Below are positions 35,901-46,290 of a stretch of DNA of 64,000 bases, in pieces (the stretch's first letter is position 1; every line of letters begins with the position of its first letter). The notes beneath the pieces are model-generated. The model made no database searches and was not told the origin of the DNA. It was given only the letters and a program-made list of their open reading frames with translations. The stretch comes from Mycolicibacterium lutetiense (GTDB taxonomy: Bacteria; Actinomycetota; Actinomycetes; Mycobacteriales; Mycobacteriaceae): contig NZ_JAGIOP010000002.1 in the NCBI RefSeq assembly GCF_017876775.1, forward strand, positions 1,550,001 to 1,614,000, written 5' to 3'. Both the position numbers and the translations under genes were made by a program.

Positions 35901-37121
35901 ATGGCAATCAATCTGGAAATGCCCCGCAAGCTCCAGGCGGTCATCGAAAAGGGCCACCAGGGCGCCGCCGAGATGCTTCGCCCGATCTCGCGCAAGTACG
36001 ACCTCGCCGAGCACGCCTACCCCGTCGAGCTGGACACGCTGGCCACGCTCTTCGAAGGCATGTCGGCAGCCAAGACGATCTCGTTCGCGGGTGCCGATGC
36101 GTTCCGCGACGACGCCAACGCCAAGGGCGACAAGACCACCGTCAACGGTGCCAACATGTCCGCGCTGCTCAACGCACTGGAGGTCAGCTGGGGCGATGTC
36201 GCCCTGCTGCTGTCGGTGCCGCGCCAGGGCCTGGGCAACGCCGCCATCTCCTCGGTGGCCACCCCTGAACAACTCGACCGTCTGGGCAAGGACGTGTGGG
36301 CCTCGATGGCCATCACCGAGCCGTCTTTCGGGTCGGATTCGGCGGCTGTGACCACGACCGCGGTGCTCGACGGCGACGAGTACGTGATCAACGGCGAGAA
36401 GATCTTCGTCACCGCGGGTTCCCGCGCATCCCACATCGTGGTGTGGGCAACCCTGGACAAGTCGTTGGGCCGGGCGGCCATCAAGTCGTTCATCGTGCCG
36501 CGCGAGCATCCCGGGGTCACCGTCGAGCGCCTGGAACACAAGCTGGGCATCAAGGCGTCCGACACCGCGGTGATCCGCTTCGAGAACGCCCGCATCCCCA
36601 AGGACAACCTCCTGGGCGACCCGGAGATCCACGTGGAGAAGGGTTTTGCCGGGGTCATGGAGACCTTCGACAACACCCGGCCGATCGTGGCGGCCATGGC
36701 GGTTGGTATCGCCCGCGCCGCACTGGAGGATTTGCGCGTGATCCTCACCGACGCCGGTATCGAGATCTCCTACGACAAGCCCGCCTATGCCCAGAGCGCC
36801 GCGGCCGCGGAGTTCCTGCGGATGGAGGCCGACTGGGAGGCCGGCTACCTGTTGACGGTGCGCTCGGCATGGCAGGCTGACAACAACATCCCCAACTCCA
36901 AGGAAGCCTCGATGGGCAAGGCCAAGGCCGCCCGGGTGGCCAGCGACATCACCCTCAAGGCCGTCGAAATGGCAGGCACCACCGGCTATTCCGAGCAGAC
37001 CCTGCTGGAGAAGTGGGCCCGCGACTCGAAGATCCTCGACATCTTCGAAGGCACGCAGCAGATCCAGCAGCTGGTGGTCGCCCGCCGCCTGCTGGGGCTG
37101 TCCTCGGCCGAGCTGAAGTAG
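35901..37121 (+). CDS. fadE23: Acyl-CoA dehydrogenase FadE23
   Basis: 406 residues. Acyl-CoA dehydrogenase with the flavin-binding block WASMAITEPSFGSDSAAV and the C-terminal ILDIFEGTQQIQQL, whose Glu is the expected catalytic base. It probably forms a heteromeric enzyme with FadE24, as proposed for other mycobacterial FadE pairs; that is inference. Start ATG at 35901. A strong terminator follows 40 bases after the stop. Confidence 0.92.
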   Translation: MAINLEMPRKLQAVIEKGHQGAAEMLRPISRKYDLAEHAYPVELDTLATLFEGMSAAKTISFAGADAFRDDANAKGDKTTVNGANMSALLNALEVSWGDVALLLSVPRQGLGNAAISSVATPEQLDRLGKDVWASMAITEPSFGSDSAAVTTTAVLDGDEYVINGEKIFVTAGSRASHIVVWATLDKSLGRAAIKSFIVPREHPGVTVERLEHKLGIKASDTAVIRFENARIPKDNLLGDPEIHVEKGFAGVMETFDNTRPIVAAMAVGIARAALEDLRVILTDAGIEISYDKPAYAQSAAAAEFLRMEADWEAGYLLTVRSAWQADNNIPNSKEASMGKAKAARVASDITLKAVEMAGTTGYSEQTLLEKWARDSKILDIFEGTQQIQQLVVARRLLGLSSAELK

Positions 37122-37160
37122 CCGCGGCTTCCTGCCGCACGTGGACTGACCCACACATAG

Positions 37161-37199
37161 CGAAATCGCCCAGAACACCAAGTGTTCTGGGCGATTTCG
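37161..37199. terminator. Strong bidirectional terminator hairpin
   Basis: An 18-base perfect stem (37161-37178 with 37182-37199) closes a 3-base loop between the convergent ends of fadE23 and the antigen 85 gene. The stem ends are AT-rich (CGAAAT/ATTTCG). Confidence 0.85.
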
Positions 37200-37218
37200 T
37201 TATCGCGTGTTGTTCGGC

Positions 37219-38649
<1,431 letters not shown>

Positions 38650-38665
38650 AAAGTATGGTAACTTT
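38650..38665. promoter_or_regulatory. Operator-like AAAGT-N6-ACTTT, copy 1
   Basis: AAAGT, ATGGTA, ACTTT: an inverted repeat with 5-base arms and a 6-base spacer, 6 bases before the monooxygenase start. A larger overlapping palindrome CCATAC-AAAAAA-GTATGG (38641-38658) is also present. The same AAAGT-N6-ACTTT design recurs at 41182. Confidence 0.5.
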
Positions 38666-38671
38666 TCGGCC

Positions 38672-39838
38672 ATGACCTCGACCTCTACCGCGGACTGCGT
38701 CATCACCGACGAATTCGTCACCCGACTGGCCGAGCGAGCCGGTGAAGCCGAGGAGCAGCGCCGGCTGCCCGATGCGACGGTGACCGAGCTCGTCGACTCC
38801 GGTTTCACCGAGCTCCTGGTACCCGCCCGATACGGCGGTCAGCAGGCTGATTTCCCGGCGATCCTGGATCCGGTACGCCGGATGGCCCACGGCTGCACGT
38901 CGAGCGCCTGGACCATCGGCTTCCTGGCCCTGCACAACTGGATGCTCTCGTTGTTCGGCGAGCAGGCGCAGGAGGAGGCGTTCGCAAACCGCCCGTTCCT
39001 GGCCCCGGCCCCACTCGCACCGACCGGGCGCGGCCTGCCCACCGACGGCGGTGTGCGCCTGAGCGGCCGGTGGTCCTGGGCCACCGGCATCATGCACGGG
39101 AACTGGATCATCGTCGCCGCGCTGTGTGGACCCGACGAAGCGCTGTATCCGGCACTGGCGCTGCTGCCGATCAGCGATGTGACCGTGGCCGACGTGTGGC
39201 ACACCGACGGCATGCGGGCCACCGGCTCCAACGACGCCATCGCCACCGATGTCTTCGTCCCGGAGCACCGACTGGTGAAAGTGCTCGACATCTATTCCGG
39301 TACCGCCCCGGGCGCCGGATTGCACGACAGCAGCACCTACCGCTGGCCGATGGTGCCCGCGCTGGCCCTGCTGGCGGCGATGCCTGCCCTCGGCAGCGCC
39401 GAGCGGGTCACCGAGATCTACGCACAGCGCCTCGGCGAGCGCGTGCTGCCCTATGAAGGCGTCATGCAGAAGGACAAGCCGATCGCACAGGCCCATCTGG
39501 CCGGGGCTCAGGTGCGGGTGCGCGCGCTACGCGCCCTGCTGGCCGACACCGTCGGTGAGATCGAGGCCATCGTTGCGTCCGGCGATTCGGTGGACAAACC
39601 GGTGCGCGCCCAGGCCCGGCTGTCGGCCGCGCACATCGTCAGCGAGTCCAAGGCGGTGATCGCCGACCTGCTGGGCGCGGGCGGTGCGAGCATCCATTTC
39701 CTGTCCAGCCCGTTGCAGCGGTTCAAGCGCGATGTCGACGTGCTGTCCGGACACGTGGTGTTCGACTACGACACCAGCCGCGAATTGGCCGGTGCGTTGG
39801 CGCTGGGGATGAAGATCCCCCGTACGTCCATGATCTGA
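38672..39838 (+). CDS. Flavin-dependent monooxygenase of the acyl-CoA dehydrogenase fold (HsaA/DszC-like)
   Basis: 388 residues. A group D flavin monooxygenase with an acyl-CoA dehydrogenase fold, using reduced flavin supplied by a partner reductase to hydroxylate its substrate. Typical blocks are SGFTELLVPARYGGQ, SSAWTIGFLALHNW and LSGRWSWATGIMHGNW. The FMN-type oxidoreductase 27 bases downstream is a candidate partner. The start ATG at 38672 lies 6 bases after an operator-like repeat, so the transcript may be leaderless or the operator may overlap the initiation region. Substrate unknown; likely an aromatic or cyclic compound given the neighbours. Confidence 0.75.
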   Translation: MTSTSTADCVITDEFVTRLAERAGEAEEQRRLPDATVTELVDSGFTELLVPARYGGQQADFPAILDPVRRMAHGCTSSAWTIGFLALHNWMLSLFGEQAQEEAFANRPFLAPAPLAPTGRGLPTDGGVRLSGRWSWATGIMHGNWIIVAALCGPDEALYPALALLPISDVTVADVWHTDGMRATGSNDAIATDVFVPEHRLVKVLDIYSGTAPGAGLHDSSTYRWPMVPALALLAAMPALGSAERVTEIYAQRLGERVLPYEGVMQKDKPIAQAHLAGAQVRVRALRALLADTVGEIEAIVASGDSVDKPVRAQARLSAAHIVSESKAVIADLLGAGGASIHFLSSPLQRFKRDVDVLSGHVVFDYDTSRELAGALALGMKIPRTSMI

Positions 39839-39865
39839 CTGAGCTGATCTGACCGAAAGGATCTG

Positions 39866-40489
39866 ATGCGGACCCTGTGGATCGAGGCCAGCCCGAAAGG
39901 GGACGACGCGTTGTCCTCACAATTGGCGCAGGCCTATCTGGCTGCCGCCGACGAGGTCGGCGAGGTGGAGCGGTTCTCGGTGTGGGACGACGACGTGCTG
40001 CGGTTCGGTCGCGATGCGGCGATCGCGAAGTTCGCGCAGCTGTTCGGCGAGCCGATCACCGAGGACCAGCACTCCGTCTGGCAGCAGGTACTCGCCGAGA
40101 TCGAGCGGGTGCGTGGATTCGACCGCCTGGTGGTGTCCTCCCCCATGTGGAACTGGCATGTTCCGCATGCGCTCAAGGCGTGGATCGACATCATCGTGCA
40201 ACCGGTCGCCAGCTTCACCCTCAACGAGCGCGGTGAACATGTGGGCACCCTCGGTGCGGGAAAACCCTTGCAGCTGCTGCTGACCCGCAGCAGCGCGTAC
40301 GACGGGCGTCATCCCGAACTGCAGGATTTCCAGAAGCCGTATCTGGAGTACGTGTTCGGGATGCTGGGCTACCGCGTCGAGACCCTGGTGGTGGAGCCCA
40401 CGACCAGGTGGACTCCTGCCGAGCGGGAACAGATGCGCAGTGAGGCCGTTGACCGAGCGCGCGCGGCAGCCCATGCCTCCGGGGCCTGA
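39866..40489 (+). CDS. FMN-dependent NAD(P)H oxidoreductase (AzoR/flavodoxin-like)
   Basis: 207 residues with a flavodoxin-like fold of the NAD(P)H quinone/azoreductase family. The N-terminus RTLWIEASPKGDDALSSQLA forms the FMN phosphate loop and SSPMWNWHVPHALKAWID is the second flavin signature. It reduces quinones or supplies reduced flavin; the latter fits its position directly after the flavin monooxygenase. Start ATG at 39866, preceded by GAAAGGA. Confidence 0.8.
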   Translation: MRTLWIEASPKGDDALSSQLAQAYLAAADEVGEVERFSVWDDDVLRFGRDAAIAKFAQLFGEPITEDQHSVWQQVLAEIERVRGFDRLVVSSPMWNWHVPHALKAWIDIIVQPVASFTLNERGEHVGTLGAGKPLQLLLTRSSAYDGRHPELQDFQKPYLEYVFGMLGYRVETLVVEPTTRWTPAEREQMRSEAVDRARAAAHASGA

Positions 40490-40496
40490 GCGGCGC

Positions 40497-41054
40497 TCAG
40501 GTCTGCGCCGGAGTACATGCCAGTGCCTCGGTGATCGCCTCGCAGAACGCGGGCAGATCGCCGGGGGCGCGGCTGGTGATCAGGTTGCCGTCGACGCAGA
40601 CCTGCCGATCCACCACGGTGGCACCGGCGTTGCCGAGATCCGTGCGGATACTCGGATAGCCGGTCACCGTGCGGCCGCGCACCACGTCGGCCTCCACCAG
40701 GGTCCACGGACCGTGGCAGATCGCCGCGACCGGCTTGCCCGACCGGACAAAATCGCGGACGAAGGCCACCGCAGTCTTGTCGAGCCTCAATTTGTCCGGG
40801 TTCACCGTGCCCCCCGGCAGGATCAGCGCATCGAACTGATCGACCTTCGCCTCGGCGACCGTGCGGTCCACTGGAAAGGTGCCTGCGGGCTCGAGGTCGT
40901 GATCGCGAGCCTGGATCTCCCCGGCCTTCAGCGACAGCAGCTCGACGTGCCCACCCTCCTTCTCGACGGCGGTGCGCGGTTGTTCGAGTTCAATGCGCTC
41001 CACACCATCGGCGGCGAGGATCCCGACCCTGCGGCCTTCCAATTCCTTTCTCAT
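40497..41054 (-). CDS. DJ-1/PfpI family protein
   Basis: 185 residues, class I glutamine-amidotransferase-like fold. The nucleophile elbow is AAICHGPWTL with Cys113, preceded by the conserved Glu in GVERIELEQP. Members act as glyoxalase/deglycase, protease-like or stress proteins; the precise activity is not predictable. The ATG at 41054 follows AAAGGA, and upstream in-frame codons are not needed. It is divergent from the dioxygenase operon and shares its 175-base promoter region. Confidence 0.85.
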   Translation of the reverse strand: MRKELEGRRVGILAADGVERIELEQPRTAVEKEGGHVELLSLKAGEIQARDHDLEPAGTFPVDRTVAEAKVDQFDALILPGGTVNPDKLRLDKTAVAFVRDFVRSGKPVAAICHGPWTLVEADVVRGRTVTGYPSIRTDLGNAGATVVDRQVCVDGNLITSRAPGDLPAFCEAITEALACTPAQT

Positions 41055-41181
41055 GAGAGTCCTTTCGTTGACACCGACGGGCAGCAATGAGCTTGGGCGC
41101 CCACTGCAGGACTACCCGCGGAGGTCGGCGGCAAAACGCTGAAGATCACCGTCCCGCCACTCTTGTCAGTAGCCGTAACAA

Positions 41182-41197
41182 AAAGTAAAGTCACTTT
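41182..41197. promoter_or_regulatory. Operator-like AAAGT-N6-ACTTT, copy 2
   Basis: AAAGT, AAAGTC, ACTTT, in the divergent promoter region between the DJ-1 gene and the dioxygenase operon, 32 bases before the latter. Same arms and spacing as at 38650; the surrounding ACAAAAAGTA is shared as well. Confidence 0.5.
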
Positions 41198-41229
41198 CAG
41201 TTTTCGCCCCGCGTCTTCAGGAGTCGAAC

Positions 41230-42321
41230 ATGGAATCATTCGTCCACCTGCGTAAAGGCAAGACCCCCAAACGGGTACATGCCGATCTCGATGGCCTCAA
41301 GGACGACGAGCTGGGCCGCGGGGGCTTTGTCGGGCGCACCGCGAACATGTACCGGCGCAATGACCCCACGGCCTACCGCACCGTCGGCCCCCTGCGCCCC
41401 ACCGACGTCTTGTCCAGTGAGCTCAAGCCCAGCGACGCCACCGACCCACAGGGCGGCCCGCTGCTGATGTTCTCCAACGCCGACTGCCAGGTGCTGCTGA
41501 GCCGACGGTCCGAGGCGATGCCGTTCTTCGTCCGTTACGTCGACGGCGACCTGCTGGTGTTCGTCCACAAGGGATCGGGCCTACTGGAGACCGAGTTCGG
41601 CCCACTGCGCTACCGCGAGGGCGACTGGGTCTACCTGCCCAAGGCGTGCACGTTCCGCCAGGTGCCCGATGCCGAGAGCACTTTCCTCATTATCCAGGCC
41701 ACCGACGATTTCCGGGTTCCACCGGCCGGGACCCTGGGCCGCCACTTCCCGTTCGACCCGGCCCAGGTCACCATCCCCGAGCCACAGCCGATCGACGATG
41801 ACGGGCGGGACGAGTACGAGGTTCGCCTCATTCATGACGGTGGTCCGACTTCGCTTTTCTACCAACACAATCCCCTCGACGTGGAAGGCTGGCGGGGCGA
41901 CAACTTCCCCTTCACCTTCAATATCGAGGACTACACCGTCATCACCTCCGAGAGCGTGCACCTGCCACCGACCGTGCACCTCTTCATGCAGGCCACCGGC
42001 GTATACGTGATGAACTTCCTACCCAAGCCCGCCGAGAGCGTGCCCGGCACCGAACGCACCCCGTGGTACCACCGCAACGTCGACTACGACGAGATCGCCT
42101 TCTTCCACGGCGGGACGCTGTACGGCATCCCGATGCCGCCCGGCCTGGTTTCCCATGCACCGCAAGGGGTTCACCACGGCGCGCCGGAGAAGGCCCGGGA
42201 ACGGGCCCGCCGCAAGTTCGACGACTACGACCGGGTCGACTGGTCGGTGATCGCCATCGACACCCGTCGCCGTCTCATCCCGTCCGCCGAAATCCTCGCC
42301 AACGATTTGGGGCAGCACTAG
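41230..42321 (+). CDS. Homogentisate 1,2-dioxygenase-like cupin protein
   Basis: 363 residues with the two-cupin architecture of homogentisate dioxygenase. An N-terminal beta barrel (MPFFVRYVDGDLLVFVHKG) is followed by a C-terminal half with metal-ligand-rich segments (HLPPTVHLFMQ, WYHRNVDYDEIAFFHGG, APQGVHHGAPEKA). Iron-dependent ring cleavage of a dihydroxyaromatic is expected. It is shorter than classical homogentisate dioxygenase (~430-440), and no fumarylacetoacetate hydrolase follows, so the substrate may differ. First gene of a long operon; its stop abuts the next ATG. Confidence 0.72.
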   Translation: MESFVHLRKGKTPKRVHADLDGLKDDELGRGGFVGRTANMYRRNDPTAYRTVGPLRPTDVLSSELKPSDATDPQGGPLLMFSNADCQVLLSRRSEAMPFFVRYVDGDLLVFVHKGSGLLETEFGPLRYREGDWVYLPKACTFRQVPDAESTFLIIQATDDFRVPPAGTLGRHFPFDPAQVTIPEPQPIDDDGRDEYEVRLIHDGGPTSLFYQHNPLDVEGWRGDNFPFTFNIEDYTVITSESVHLPPTVHLFMQATGVYVMNFLPKPAESVPGTERTPWYHRNVDYDEIAFFHGGTLYGIPMPPGLVSHAPQGVHHGAPEKARERARRKFDDYDRVDWSVIAIDTRRRLIPSAEILANDLGQH

Positions 42322-43548
42322 ATGACAACCACCGAAGCACCTGTCAAGCACGAATACAACCGCATCCCGTATCTGGTTGCCTACCAAAACAACTCATCGG
42401 TTCGCGATGTATACGGCGGCGTGGCCGAGCTGGTGGTTCTTGAGAGCTATCTGCTCAAGCCGAAGGACAAGCCATCCGATACGGTCCTGGTGTTCATGCA
42501 TCCCATCGGCGGCGGCGCGTACCTGCCGATGATCAATGCACTGGCCCGCGCCGGACACCATGTCATCTACTGCAACAGTCGGTTCCGCGGCACCGACTCG
42601 GCACTGCTGATGGAGAAGGTGGTCGAGGATCTGGGCGAGTGCATCAAGGACGCCAAGAACCGACTGGGCTATGACAAGGTGGTGCTGGCCGGATGGAGCG
42701 GCGGCGGTTCGCTGTCGGTGTTCTACCAGCAGCAGGCGCAGAACCCGACGGTGACGGCGAGCCCCTCCGGGGACGGGCCCGATCTGACCAAGCTCGGACT
42801 GATCCCCGCCGACGGCATCATGCTGCTGGCTGCGCACATCAGCCGCCACGGCACCATGACCGAATGGATGGACGCCTCCATCCTCGACGAGAACGATCCG
42901 TCCAATCGGGATCCGGAACTCGACCTCTACAACCCGGATAATCCCAACCAGCCGCCGTACACGCCGGAGTTCCTCGAGCGTTACCACCAGGCCCAGATCG
43001 CCCGCAATCGGCGAATCACTTTGTGGGTCAAAGAGAAGTTGGCCGAGCTGAGAGCGGCCGGACGGCCCGATGACGAGTTCGGGTTCGTGGTGCACGGCAC
43101 CATGGCCGACCCCCGCTGGCTGGATCCCACGGTCGATCCGAATGATCGCGCCCCCGGCACCTGCTATCTGGGCGATCCTGAGGTGGTGAACAACTCCCCC
43201 GTCGGCCTGGCGCGGTTCTGCACGCTGCGCAGTTGGCTGTCGCAATGGAGCTACGACGACGCCAATGGCGATGCGGTCAAGGCCGGCCCCGACATCGCCG
43301 TACCCGCCCTGGTGATCGGCAACCTCGCCGACGACGCCTGCACGCCCAGTCACACCCGCAGGCTGTTTGAGGCGATCGGCCATCCCGACAAGGAGATGCA
43401 CGAGATCCCCGGCGCCAACCACTACTACTCGGGCCCGGATCAGCGCGGCACATTGCGGCAAGCTGTCGGGGTGTGCACCGATTGGCTGCACCGGCACGGA
43501 TTCGGCGGGCAGGAGCGAAGCGACCGGGGATTGGACGAGTCACTGTGA
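42322..43548 (+). CDS. Alpha/beta hydrolase
   Basis: 408 residues. The nucleophile elbow GWSGGGS places the catalytic Ser at 126; an oxyanion loop HPIGGGAY (about 60-67) precedes it, and the likely acid and His are in NLADDACTPSHT and GANHYYSG. It could be an esterase or C-C bond hydrolase acting on the ring-cleavage product of the preceding dioxygenase. Start ATG at 42322, immediately after the dioxygenase stop; the end overlaps the CoA transferase (GTGA). Confidence 0.78.
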   Translation: MTTTEAPVKHEYNRIPYLVAYQNNSSVRDVYGGVAELVVLESYLLKPKDKPSDTVLVFMHPIGGGAYLPMINALARAGHHVIYCNSRFRGTDSALLMEKVVEDLGECIKDAKNRLGYDKVVLAGWSGGGSLSVFYQQQAQNPTVTASPSGDGPDLTKLGLIPADGIMLLAAHISRHGTMTEWMDASILDENDPSNRDPELDLYNPDNPNQPPYTPEFLERYHQAQIARNRRITLWVKEKLAELRAAGRPDDEFGFVVHGTMADPRWLDPTVDPNDRAPGTCYLGDPEVVNNSPVGLARFCTLRSWLSQWSYDDANGDAVKAGPDIAVPALVIGNLADDACTPSHTRRLFEAIGHPDKEMHEIPGANHYYSGPDQRGTLRQAVGVCTDWLHRHGFGGQERSDRGLDESL

Positions 43549-44747
43549 CGACTGGGCCATTGGACGGCATCCGGGTGATCGAACTCGGCACCCTGATCTC
43601 GGGCCCGTTCGCCGGCCGCCTACTGGGCGACATGGGCGCCGAGGTCATCAAGATCGAACTGCCGGCCACGCCGGATCCATTACGCACCTGGGGACAGGCC
43701 GAACTCGACGGGCACCACTTCTTCTGGACCGTGCACGCCCGCAACAAGAAGGCCGTCACCCTGGACCTTCGCACCGCCAAGGGCCGGGATCTTTTCCTCG
43801 AGCTGGTCGAGCAGTCCGACATCATCGTCGAGAACTTCCGACCCGGCACCCTGGAGAAGTGGAACCTGGGCTACGAGGTTCTGCGCGAACGTAATAAGGG
43901 CATCATCCTGGTGCGGGTGTCCGGGTACGGGCAGACCGGGCCGGACGCCGGCAAGGCCGGCTATGCCTCGGTGGCCGAGGCGTCCAGCGGGCTGCGACAC
44001 ATGAACGGATTCCCGGGCGGTCCCCCACCTCGCCTGGCCCTGTCGCTGGGCGACAGCCTGGCCGGCATGTTCGCCGCCCAGGGCGCCCTGGCCGCCCTGT
44101 ACCGGCGCACCGTCACCGGCGAGGGCCAGATCGTCGACACCGCGCTGACCGAAAGTTGCCTGGCGATACAGGAATCCACCATCCCCGACTACGACATCGG
44201 CGGCGTGGTGCGGGGGCCGTCGGGCACGCGGCTGGAAGGCATTGCGCCGTCGAACATCTACCAGAGCGCCAACGGCAGCTGGGTGGTGATCGCGGCCAAC
44301 CAGGACACCGTGTTCCGCCGGTTGTGCGCCGCGATGGACAGCCCGGAGCTGGCGACCGACGATCGATTCGCCGATCACGTCGCCCGCGGCCGCAATCAGG
44401 ACGAGCTGGACAAGATCATCGGCGATTGGGCGGCCAAGCGGCAGCCGGAGGACATCATCGAAACCCTGTCGCAGGCCGGTGTGATCAGCGGGCCGATCAA
44501 CACCGTGGCCGAGGTCATGCAGGATCCGCAACTGCAGGCCCGCGGCATGCTCGCCGACCACTGGGACGAGCGGGTGCAGCGCAACGTCAAGGGCCCCGGC
44601 GTCGTCCCCGTGCTCTCCGAGTCACCCGGCACGATCCGCAACGCCGGCTCGGCTCGGCCGGGCCAGCACAACGACGAGGTGTACGGCGGCCTGCTCGGAC
44701 GCAGTGCACACGACCTGGAAACCCTGCGCGCCGAGGGGGTGCTGTGA
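43545..44747 (+). CDS. CoA transferase (CaiB/BaiF family, class III)
   Basis: 400 residues. Family III CoA transferase that moves CoA between carboxylic acids. Landmarks: the N-terminal PLDGIRVIELGTLISGPFAG, the middle ENFRPGTLEKWNLGYE and RVSGYGQTGPDAG. The GTG start at 43545 overlaps the hydrolase stop by 4 bases. It presumably activates an acid product of the pathway for the downstream lyase and dehydrogenase steps. Confidence 0.9.
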   Translation: MTTGPLDGIRVIELGTLISGPFAGRLLGDMGAEVIKIELPATPDPLRTWGQAELDGHHFFWTVHARNKKAVTLDLRTAKGRDLFLELVEQSDIIVENFRPGTLEKWNLGYEVLRERNKGIILVRVSGYGQTGPDAGKAGYASVAEASSGLRHMNGFPGGPPPRLALSLGDSLAGMFAAQGALAALYRRTVTGEGQIVDTALTESCLAIQESTIPDYDIGGVVRGPSGTRLEGIAPSNIYQSANGSWVVIAANQDTVFRRLCAAMDSPELATDDRFADHVARGRNQDELDKIIGDWAAKRQPEDIIETLSQAGVISGPINTVAEVMQDPQLQARGMLADHWDERVQRNVKGPGVVPVLSESPGTIRNAGSARPGQHNDEVYGGLLGRSAHDLETLRAEGVL

Positions 44748-44748
44748 G

Positions 44749-45651
44749 ATGAACCTGCCCACAAAGGTCGACATCCGCGAGGTGTGTCTGCGGGACGGCC
44801 TCCAGATCGAGACGCCGATCCCGTTGTCCGCCAAGGTCGCGATCCTCGAAGCCATCGTCGCCACCGGAGTGCGGGAGGTGGAGGCGACGGCTTTCGTCTC
44901 CCCCTCGAAAGTGCCTGCCCTGGCCGACGCGGCCGAACTCGCCGAAGAGCTGCGCCGATTTCCGGACGTGGAGTTCTCCGCGCTGGTCGCCAGCCCCAAC
45001 GGCGCCAAACGCGCCATCGCCGCGGGCCTACGTTCCATCGAATACGTGGTGTCCGCGTCGGATGCCCACTCCCACGCCAATGTCGGACGTACCTCGGCGG
45101 AGGCCACCGCACAGATCGCCGACATCGTGGCCATCGCGGCCGACAGCGGTACCTCGGTCGAGGTGATCATCGCCACCGCGTGGGATTGCCCGTTCGACGG
45201 TCCGACCGATCCGCAGAGGGTGCTCGACATCGCCTCGGCCGCGGTCGGTTCCGGCGTCAACCGGATCGCCATCGCCGACACCATCGGCACCACCACCCCA
45301 CGCCGGGTGAGCTCGTTGATCGCGCAGGTCCGGCCGCTGACCGGTGACCTGCCACTGGGCGCGCACTTTCACAACACCCGCGGCGCCGGCCTGGCCAGCG
45401 CTTACGCGGCCGTACAGTCCGGGGTCACCCGCCTCGACGCGTCGGTCGGCGGATTGGGCGGCTGCCCGTTCGCCCCCGGCGCGAGCGGCAACATCGCCAC
45501 CGAAGATCTGGTCTACATGTTGCGCGACAGCGATATCGCCGTCGACATCGACCTGCCCGCCGCGATCCTCGCCGCACGCGTCGCACAGGAGGCCGTGGGC
45601 CACGAGCTTCCCAGCGCGCTGCTGCGCGCCGGCGACCGGATCTTGAACTGA
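44749..45651 (+). CDS. Hydroxymethylglutaryl-CoA lyase-like enzyme
   Basis: 300 residues, HMGL-like TIM barrel. The N-terminal VDIREVCLRDGLQIE holds the catalytic Arg and the metal Asp, HFHNTRGAG carries the metal His pair, and GLGGCPFAPGASGNIATEDL contains the catalytic Cys of HMG-CoA lyases. It should cleave a 3-hydroxy-3-methyl-type acyl-CoA to acetyl-CoA (or acetoacetate) plus a smaller product. ATG at 44749 follows GAGGGGG; the CoA transferase stop is 1 base upstream. Confidence 0.88.
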   Translation: MNLPTKVDIREVCLRDGLQIETPIPLSAKVAILEAIVATGVREVEATAFVSPSKVPALADAAELAEELRRFPDVEFSALVASPNGAKRAIAAGLRSIEYVVSASDAHSHANVGRTSAEATAQIADIVAIAADSGTSVEVIIATAWDCPFDGPTDPQRVLDIASAAVGSGVNRIAIADTIGTTTPRRVSSLIAQVRPLTGDLPLGAHFHNTRGAGLASAYAAVQSGVTRLDASVGGLGGCPFAPGASGNIATEDLVYMLRDSDIAVDIDLPAAILAARVAQEAVGHELPSALLRAGDRILN

Positions 45652-45658
45652 GACGTCG

Positions 45659-46270
45659 ATGACCGCTGCCGAGCTGGGTACGAAAGGCCGCCAGACGCGC
45701 GCAGCGATCGAGCTCGCCGCGCGGAAACTTTTTGCCGAGAGGGGTTTTCACGGCACCACCCTGTCGGACATCACCTCGGCCGCGGGCAAGAGTCCGGCGG
45801 TGTTCTACCGGTATTTCACCGACAAGGAGGATCTGCTGGCGGCCTTGGCCGAATCCTTCCTGTACGAGGTTGTCGAGCCGTCCGGGCTGAACCTGCACCT
45901 GCCGGATTCCCCGGAGGACACCGAGTTCTTCACCACCGTGGTCACCGGCTACTGGAACATCTTCAAACAGAACATCGGCATCATGATCGCGGTCGCCCAA
46001 CTGGCCGCCACCCAACAGCGATTCACCGATATGCAGAACAAGTTCCGCCGGTTCGGCATCGACATCGTCATCGCTTCGGTGCACCACGCGCAGGACCAGG
46101 GTCACGCCCAGGGACTACAACCAGAACACGTGGCGGCGGCCATCGCCCTGCTGTTCGAGAACTTCACCACGGTATTCGTCGGCCAATCGGGGCTCGGCAT
46201 CGAGATCAACGATGCCGAAGCCATCACCACCCTGTCCACAATCTGGAAGAAGACCCTGTACGGCTTCTGA
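45659..46270 (+). CDS. TetR/AcrR-family transcriptional regulator
   Basis: 203 residues. The N-terminal HTH is typical (AARKLFAERGFHGTTLSDITSAAGKSPAVFYRYFTDKEDLL), followed by an all-helical ligand domain. Embedded in the catabolic operon, it is a natural candidate for binding the shared AAAGT-N6-ACTTT sites at 38650 and 41182, with an acyl-CoA or aromatic inducer. This is inference. Start ATG at 45659, 7 bases after the lyase stop. Confidence 0.9.
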   Translation: MTAAELGTKGRQTRAAIELAARKLFAERGFHGTTLSDITSAAGKSPAVFYRYFTDKEDLLAALAESFLYEVVEPSGLNLHLPDSPEDTEFFTTVVTGYWNIFKQNIGIMIAVAQLAATQQRFTDMQNKFRRFGIDIVIASVHHAQDQGHAQGLQPEHVAAAIALLFENFTTVFVGQSGLGIEINDAEAITTLSTIWKKTLYGF

Positions 46271-46290
46271 TCCGAGAAAGAGAGATCGCA

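Noticed and set aside
35895-37181. 428-codon minus-strand frame opposite fadE23
   Set aside because: Shadow frame; fadE23 has full acyl-CoA dehydrogenase motifs on the plus strand.
41230-42321. Classical homogentisate (tyrosine) degradation operon
   Set aside because: The dioxygenase-like protein is shorter than usual and no fumarylacetoacetate hydrolase or maleylacetoacetate isomerase is present, so only 'homogentisate-dioxygenase-like' is supported.
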